NCBI GenBank assembly: GCA_029379385.1
Contig: CM055612.1
Span: forward strand, 14,260,001 to 14,324,000
DNA from: Quillaja saponaria
Taxonomy: Eukaryota > Streptophyta > Magnoliopsida > Fabales > Quillajaceae
Direction of reading: 5' to 3'
DNA: 64,000 bases
In this document: in pieces, positions 57,366 to 64,000 of the stretch
Position numbering within the stretch: position 1 is the first letter of the stretch
Layout of the letters: every line of letters starts with the position of its first letter
Position numbers and translations under genes: made by a program
The notes under the pieces: model-generated
Told to the model about the DNA's origin: nothing
Database searches by the model: none
The model's input: only the letters and a program-made list of their open reading frames with translations

Positions 57366-58842
57366 GTACACTTTCAATTCCTAATTTATGCTAAATCTTA
57401 GGGGTTTTGAGTTAGAATGTTAGTCAAATTTAGTGTTTTAGTTATTTTAGTTTGTTTTGGAGTTTTTAAAGTTTTTGTTATGATTAGGAATAGTTTTATG
57501 ATTTTGTTATTTAATTTGTTTAGGTGTCTTTACATTGTCCTAGTTGTATACAAACAAGGAGAGAAATTGAAGGCAAGACCAAAGGATATAATTCTGCAAG
57601 GTGTTGCGGCATGACAAGGGAAAATTTGATGAATCAGGCTGAGAGACTTGCTGTGGCACCGATAGAATGAGAATTTCACAAACTAGCTAGAGAGCTCTGT
57701 GCTGCAGTGCTTATAACATGAAGCTATGGCATCTCTAATCTAACCTCCCTAGAAACCAGATAGAGACATGCGCCGTAGCACCAATGGACTGAAGCCGTTG
57801 CACAAAATTGGAAAGATGACTTCGTTAATGACCCGAGCGGATGGCGCCACATCACCTAACAATATGAAGATGTGGCATAACATGTTATAATCCGAGTAGA
57901 AGTGTGCAGAAGCTTCAGCGCCACAATGCCATAGAGTGGCATGCTGCGACACCATTACATGCTTTAGAAGAATCATAGTTTAATTGAATTAGGATCAAAA
58001 GGTCTATAAAGTAAGGTGAAGGCTAAAGTTTATAGATATATTTGAGCTCGTGATATAGAGTACCTAAGGAGATAGAAAAGACTTAGAGCCGTGACAGTCT
58101 TTTACTCCCTTCTTGTTATTTTCTATTTACTTGTAATGGTTATGTCTTTTATACTTGTTCTTTCTGTAGTTAGTATAGAATAGTCGTATTCTAGGGTTAC
58201 AAATGAACTCACATGCAGTCGATGTGGTTTTAGTTTTAATTTAATGCAAGTTTTAGTTTCAATATTTGTGTTACCTTGTTTCTAATGCTTCTAATTGATT
58301 GATTACCAGTTAGATTGATTAGGAATTTTGGGATTGACTTAGAAGAGTCAGTTTCGGGATTAACCTTAGGCAATATAATTTATATTTGGATTATTCACAT
58401 GATTTGGATAATCTGATTTGTTGAAGAGATAAGAATCTTCTCTTTAACCATAAGTAACTAGTAAGATTGGCTCTTAATAAGTTTGTCTTAAGATAATTCT
58501 CAAAGGAATATGGAGAATTAGACTAAGGAAAATATATAATTGCTAGACATAGGAATATGTTAGTAATTAATTAAGAAATCTAGGTTAATATTTAAACTAT
58601 TGCATGAATTGAATTAAGTTAAAGTTAATTAGGTATAATGCGAGGGATATCGTGAACCCAGATGTCAGTTTTAATCTTTTTATAATTTGCTTAAAAACCT
58701 TTGAATTTGAATTAGCTTAATTGGAATTACACTGTATATTATTGATACTTAGCTTAGAAAGTAAATTTATGAGAACAATCTCTATTTATCATTATATTAC
58801 TTAATAACGATACGTACGCTTGCATTTATATAATCCATACCA
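57366..58842 (+). repeat. Second Athila-type LTR
   Basis: Homologous in layout to 3862-5381: a GC-rich block with repeated TGCGGCAY/GCMGTRGCACC words (57600-57960), GGTCTATAAAGT near 58004, TTGATTGATTACCAGTTAGATTG near 58300, and the end AACGATACGTACGCTTG...CATACCA. It is followed at 58849-58866 by the decayed Asp-tRNA primer site TGGCATTATTGTCGGGGA. The start coordinate is approximate. Confidence 0.7.
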
Positions 58843-58929
58843 AGTTTTTGGCATTATTGTCGGGGAGTATATTTACTTTATTTGTTAATATCATTATAAG
58901 CTTACTTGATTCTAACTCAAGTTCTTACT

Positions 58930-59955
58930 TTTGATTTTAGGTGCTATTGACATTGTATGCAACACACTAGAGATATAGAACTATTACCATACGATCCCTA
59001 GATCGAATGAACACTCAGAAAGCTAAGGAAAACCAAGTTCCTAAACACTCTAGTTTAATGGTTGATGATCAACAAGCACATGGAACAATGCTTTAAGGGA
59101 TTATGCTATCCTTCTTATGTAAGGCCTCCATTCTAGCATACAAAAACTAACCATTGCTACCAATAACTTTAAGATCAAACCAGGCACAATCTAGATGATC
59201 TAACAATCTACACAGTTTGGAGGATTACCTAGTGACGACCCCCATGCTAATCTAGTCACATTCCTAGAATTATATGACACATTCAAATAAAATGGTGTCT
59301 CTAATGATGCATTCCTCCTCAGGCTTTTTCCTTGTTGGTTGTATTCATTACCTTAACACTCCATCACCATTTGGTTAGACATGGCACAAAAGTTTTTGAC
59401 TAAATTCTTTCCTCCCGCCAAAATTGCAAGGCTAAGGAGTGAAATCACATCATTTCTTTAACAAGATCAAGAATCTTTCTATAAGGCATATGAGAGATAC
59501 AAAGACTTGATGCAAAAGTGCCCACATCAAAGCATTCCCAAGTGGCTATAAGTGCATACGTTTTATAATGGTTTGGAAAACTAAACTAGAATAACCATTG
59601 ATGCTGTTACTAAAAGTGCTTTGATGGGAAAGTCTACGGATAATGCCTATGATCTTTTGGAGGAGATGGTCACAAATAATTATCAATAGCCATCTGAAAG
59701 GTTAGCATCCCATAGAGTTGCTGGGGTTCATAAACTTGATGCCATTCTAGCCTTAACGACACAAGTGGCTGGGTTGGAATAAAGATTTAACAATTTTGGG
59801 ATACAATAACATTCCAAAGCCATTGTAATGGTATATGAAGCTTGTGGCAGAGGTCACACCATGGACTACTGACTAAACATTGAAGTGGTTCAATATTTTC
59901 AGAATTTCAATTGCCAAAACAACCCTTATTTCAACACATACAAATAAAACCATTT
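58930..59955 (+). pseudogene. Second Athila-type gag
   Basis: Translation matches the gag at 5580-6720 block by block: DDPHANLVTFLELYDTFK near 59230-59285, ESFYKAYERYKDLMQKCPH near 59473-59528, TFYNGLEN near 59558-59582, and AGVHKLDAILALTTQVAGL near 59722-59780. A degraded zinc-knuckle region lies near 59835-59875. Stops recur. The frame ends where copia sequence begins at about 59956, so the rest of this element is lost. Confidence 0.8.
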
Positions 59956-61140
59956 GAAAAATACACTTTTGACATTCATTTGATAAATTTTAAAATTCAT
60001 AGAACAATCATATGTATAGATTCAATTCTTGTTACAGGAGCATAAGTTTCATCAAAATAAATACCTTCCTTATATTAGGCAACTAACCTTACTTCTTTTC
60101 TTACCACTATGTCATTTTCGTCCATTTTGTTTAAGAATGCCTATTTAGTGCTAATGACTTACTAATTTTCAGGTTTAGGAACTAAGTTCCAAACCTTGTT
60201 TCACTCAAACTAATTGAGTTCCTCTTTCATTGATAGCATTCAGAGCTCATCATCTTCAGCATCTTGAGAGTATTTTGGTTCTAGCTAAGATAGAAAAGCT
60301 AGATGGGCACTAGCATTTCTATATGATGATCAAGTTCTTATTCCTTTGGTTGGACTACCTATAATTTGATTAATAGGATGATGTCTCATGGTTTTCAAAT
60401 CCTTAGGTTGTTGAGTTGGTTCTTGACTAATTTCAGCTTTGTATTCTTCTTCTTCTAGAGTTTCCTCCAAAACTTGTTCAGAAGCTTGTTTTTATGCAGT
60501 CTCAGCTTCTTTGTTTTCAGTCCCATTCTGAGTTTTGTCTTTCTGAAACTTGTCATTTGCAGTTTCTACATCGTTAGTATTATCTTTAGATCCAAATTGT
60601 CTATTCATCAAATTTGACATGTATGGATTCTTCGACAAGGAATATGCTTTCATCTAACTTTGCATTAAATTTTTCGAGGTTATCCTTGTTGTTATTTTAG
60701 GAAATAGCGCTTACAGCCAAAAGCTTTGAAATATGATATATTAGACTTTCTACCTTTTTAAAACTCGTGGGAAGTCTTCTTGAGAATTGATCTGATCAGC
60801 ACACGACTCATAATATAGCATGAAGTATTGATAGCTTCAACCCATAAGCTTTTGGGAAAATTGTTTTCAATCAACAGTGTCCTTTCTATTTCCTCTAAAG
60901 AATGATTTTTCCTATTGACCACACCATTTTGTTGAGGTGTTCTTAGTAATGAGAAGTTTTGATCAATGCCATTCTTTTCACAAAAAATCAATCACATATT
61001 TGTTTTCAAATTCACATCCGTGATCACTTCTTATACTTGTGATATAGCATTCTTTTTCTCTTTGAATCTTTTTACAAAAAGCAATGAATAAAGTATAGAC
61101 TTCATCTTTATTAGTGATAACTTTGGAAATATACTTATTA
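59956..61140 (-). pseudogene. Copia integrase and N-terminal RT fragment
   Basis: Minus-strand Ty1/copia. The integrase core end lies at 61135-60758, with SDHGCEFENKY near 61025-60995, then PQQNGVVNRKNHSLEE and LWVEAINTSCYI in the open part (60991-60758). A linker and the RT N-terminus follow down to about 59960 (a KLYQMDVKSAFL-like block at the end). A frameshift near 60990 and many stops break it. Both ends are cut by Athila-type sequence. Confidence 0.8.
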
Positions 61141-62260
61141 CATGTCCTTTTGATCATATAATTTGGCTATGTTCTTGAGTTTTAGTTGTTTTTTGTTTAG
61201 TTTTAGTTGAATTCCTAGTTAAAGTCCTTGTTTGTATTGGATGTTGAATCCTAGTAGATTTTGGCTAGGAATTAGGTGTTTAATGAGAGTTCTATTCATG
61301 TTTAACTTAGTTTGTGTGTTTGCAAGGTCTAATACATGAAAAAGTCTCTTTTGAAGTCAAATTGGAGGACAATGCACGTAAAATGGCAGAACAGACCAAC
61401 CTGGACAGAAAGCAATGCATCGTAGCTCTAAGGTGTTGTACACCACAGTTGTGGAAATCAAGGAATTCAAATATCAAGTCAAAAAAGAGGACGATGTAGC
61501 ACCATAAGTAATCACCTGATAGTTGACAGCAGAGGACTCAGCACCACAACGCTAAGGGTGATGGCATCGCAGTGCATGTGCATGTACAGTTAGAATCATA
61601 GTTAGTTACAAACTAGGAGAAAAAAGGTTATAAAAGAGGAATTAGCTTGGGGACTAAAACACACAATTAAACTGAGTTTTTTTGGAGATAAAGGAAGCCA
61701 TCAAGGATGCAAGAAAGCAAGATGACTTGGATGAGAATTGATTGAAGATTGACAATTTCTAGTTTTCTTTTATTTCTCCCTCTCTCTTAGTTTTCTTGTA
61801 TTTACTTTGATGGTGAATTTATTTAAGTTAATGTGTACACTAAGTAGCACAAACTAATTTACTCTCTAGGATTACAATTGAACTCAACATATAGCTCGAT
61901 GGGTTTTATTATTTATTTATTGCTTAGGGTTTAGTACATGATTTACTTATTTCACTCTATGCTTACTGCTTCTAGTTAATTAGCTACTAATTATATTGAT
62001 ATGGTAATCTAAAGAAGCTTGGAAAAGGAATTTAGGTTTAGCCTTGAATGAAATAGCACTTGATTGAATTCATTCATATGATTGTTGAATTTGATTTATG
62101 TATAGGATAGGAATAAACCTATATGCCTTGTGTAGCCAATTTAGGTCTAATCTTAATGAGTATAGCTTAACTTAATTCTCATAGGAATATAGTGAATTGG
62201 TTAAGTGAGATATATATTTATAAGACATATTTTAGAGGAAGATATATATATATATATAAC
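61141..62260 (+). repeat. Third Athila-type LTR fragment
   Basis: Contains the family landmarks GGTTATAAAAGAGG near 61627, CTAATTATATTGATATGGTAATC near 61985, GCCTTGTGTAGCCAATTTAGG near 62127 and ATAGTGAATTGG near 62188, parallel to 4800-5030. The 3' end is replaced by a TA-rich stretch and copia sequence from about 62262. The open frame at 61314-61499 is not protein-like. Confidence 0.7.
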
Positions 62261-62261
62261 T

Positions 62262-63385
62262 CAACTTTAGAGTTTTGAATCCAAAGGTCATTATAATAAA
62301 GTATGCAAGCTATAAAAATTCATTTATGGATTTAAGAAAGTTTCAAAAAGCTGAAACATTCATTTTAATGAAACCATAAAGGCTTATGATTTTATTAAAA
62401 ACAAAGATGAATTGTGTGTGTACAACAAGGTTATGGGAGAGCAGTGACATTCTTAATACTGAATGTAGATAACATACTCCTCATAGGTAATGATATACCT
62501 ATGTTACAATTGGTCAAACTATGGTTATCCGAGAAATTCTCCTTGAAAGATATAGGTGAAGGAACCTATATACTGGGTATTAGAATATATGGAGATAGAT
62601 CTAAAAAGTTGCTTGGATTATCACAATCCAAGTACATTGACAAGATGCTTAAGAGGTTTTACATGGATGGGTCAAAGAAAGGGTTCTTGCCCATGTCATA
62701 TAGTGTGTATCTTTCTAAGAGTATGTCTCTTAAGGCAAAATTAGAAATTTAATGCATGAATTTTCCGCAATTGGTTCAGTCACGTATGTCATGTTATGTA
62801 CATGCCTTGGCGTATCATACAATTTAAGTATTACAAGCAAATACCAGGCAATTCCAAGTGAACATCATTAAAAAGTAATTAAAAACATCCTTAAGTACTT
62901 GAGAATGACTAGGGATGATGCATTCTTAATTTATAGAGGAACTGAAGAACTAAGAGTTATAGGATATGCTGATGCGAGCTTTCAAGCCTATAGATATGAT
63001 TGCAATTCGCAGTCTGGATTCATATTCACTCTTAATAGAGGAGTCGTTAGCTAGAAAAAGTTCCAAGTAGGAAGCAACAACAGATTTTACAACCAAAGCC
63101 GAGTACATAACTGCCTCCGAAGCAACTAAGAAAGCTATTTAGATAAAGAAGTTCATAACATAATTGGGGACGGTTCTTGACATTGTTAATCCAATAGAGT
63201 TATATTATGATAATAATAGAACTATTGCACAAGCAAAGAAACCAAGGTCTCACCAGAAATCTAAACATGTACTGTGGCAGTATCACTTGATTAAGGAACT
63301 TGTTGATATGATGGATATAAAGATAGAACACATTCCTACTAATGAAAATGTTGTAGATCTACTTATGAAACCCTTGCCACAGTGA
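62262..63385 (+). pseudogene. Copia RT C-terminus and RNase H
   Basis: Plus-strand Ty1/copia. It has a VCKLKKFIYGFKK-like block near 62310, NVDNILLIGNDIP (62468-62506) with the second catalytic Asp of the VDD motif changed to Asn, and ILGIRIYGDRSKKLLGLSQ near 62570-62626. The RNase H has YADASFQA near 62960-62990, a TEAEYI-like block near 63095, LYYDNNRTIAQAKKPRSHQ near 63200-63256 and VDLLMKPLPQ (63353-63382). Frameshifts separate these parts. Confidence 0.85.
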
Positions 63386-63456
63386 AAGAATGATTGTCAC
63401 TTTGATATGGTAGGACTTAGATTTCATAGTGATTAACTCTAGACCAAGTGGAAGAT

Positions 63457-64000
63457 TGTTAGTATTGGTGTCCAAGAATCAATCAATGATTTGTTGTAAT
63501 GATACTTTATTTGTATTTAATTCATGTAATAAAATTAATTAGACATTCTTTAATATTGCGTTTGAATAAGATTTAGGATAACCATGTTTAAAATCTTTAG
63601 AATAATAACTATGTATGCATAATTATGATGTTGGTCATAATTGTAAGATATGACACACAAAAAGTATTATTCTAAAAGTTTCCTAGTCAATAAATCATCA
63701 AGAATAGGGATATTGATAATTCTTTGAGACTAACATATTTTGTGTCACTCTCTTATAAAAAGAGTAGTGATCTCATAACTACAAGCATGGTGATGCTAAG
63801 ACAAATATATGGATGCTTGTTAGTTGAATAGTACACTAAATTAACCCAACACGAGAAATCACATGGAGTCTTTAATCAAGTGTAAGTGGAAGTTCTCAAA
63901 ATGTTGGTAGTGTAAGTGATCATTTAACTTAAGGTCATCTTATTACCATATGTGTGAATCATATATTTTGATATCATTCCCCTCGTCTTGTAACAAGGGT
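63457..64000 (+). repeat. Copia 3' LTR (continues past window)
   Basis: Begins TGTTAGTATTGGTG directly after the polypurine tract ACCAAGTGGAAGAT (63443-63456), the usual arrangement for copia. The right end is not in the window. Confidence 0.75.

Overview
The window reads as repeat-dense intergenic DNA of a flowering plant, most likely a eudicot. The support is the mix of plant-restricted elements: Athila-type Ty3/gypsy with Asp-tRNA primer sites, Tekay/Del-type chromoviruses, Ty1/copia, plant RTE LINEs, CACTA and hAT relatives, and caulimovirid endogenous pararetrovirus. A single spliced plant gene fits the same picture. The species cannot be named from the sequence. Almost all coding traces are transposon or viral relics with stops and frameshifts.

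Layout. 1-2219 is a rearranged caulimovirid relic (+). 2562-3288 is a chromovirus RNase H/integrase relic (+). It is cut by a CACTA-type terminus (3289-3861), which is itself split by a 12.5-kb Athila-type element (3862-16381, GTCAG target duplication). Inside that element the middle of pol is replaced by an inverted piece of a second copy. 16487-17440 is a tandem array of about 170-bp units. 17441-20150 is a degenerate chromovirus LTR, here called LTR-T. 20150-23700 is a mosaic holding a captured PP2A catalytic-subunit first exon and a 5'-truncated RTE fragment. 23870-25053 (-) is the only host gene recognised, an uncharacterised two-exon gene with an RRM-like C-terminus and two apparent one-base frame breaks. 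A MITE lies at 25601-26229.

26967-37639 is a 10.7-kb LTR element on the minus strand (TATCT target duplication) with no recognisable gag-pol. It is packed with LTR-T material in both orientations and a full-length RTE LINE (33781-36986). 39460-47140 is a collapsed minus-strand chromovirus cluster with three LTR-T segments, two pol 3' ends and a hAT-type MITE carrying a tRNA-like sequence. 47585-49552 is a head-to-head LTR-T pair.

49553-57168 is a nearly complete but decayed caulimovirid genome on the minus strand, interrupted by a MITE. 57366-59955 is a second Athila-type LTR plus gag (+). 59956-61140 is a copia integrase/RT piece (-). 61141-62260 is a third Athila-type LTR. 62262-64000 is the 3' half of a copia element running off the window.

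Nested insertions with target duplications give an order of events: CACTA into chromovirus, then Athila into CACTA; RTE into the 10.7-kb LTR element; one MITE into the caulimovirid copy and another into the chromovirus. I found no conventional gene cluster. The most unusual structures are retroelement chimeras made by switching between strands, in the Athila element and in the caulimovirid relic at 1-2219, and the PP2A exon capture.
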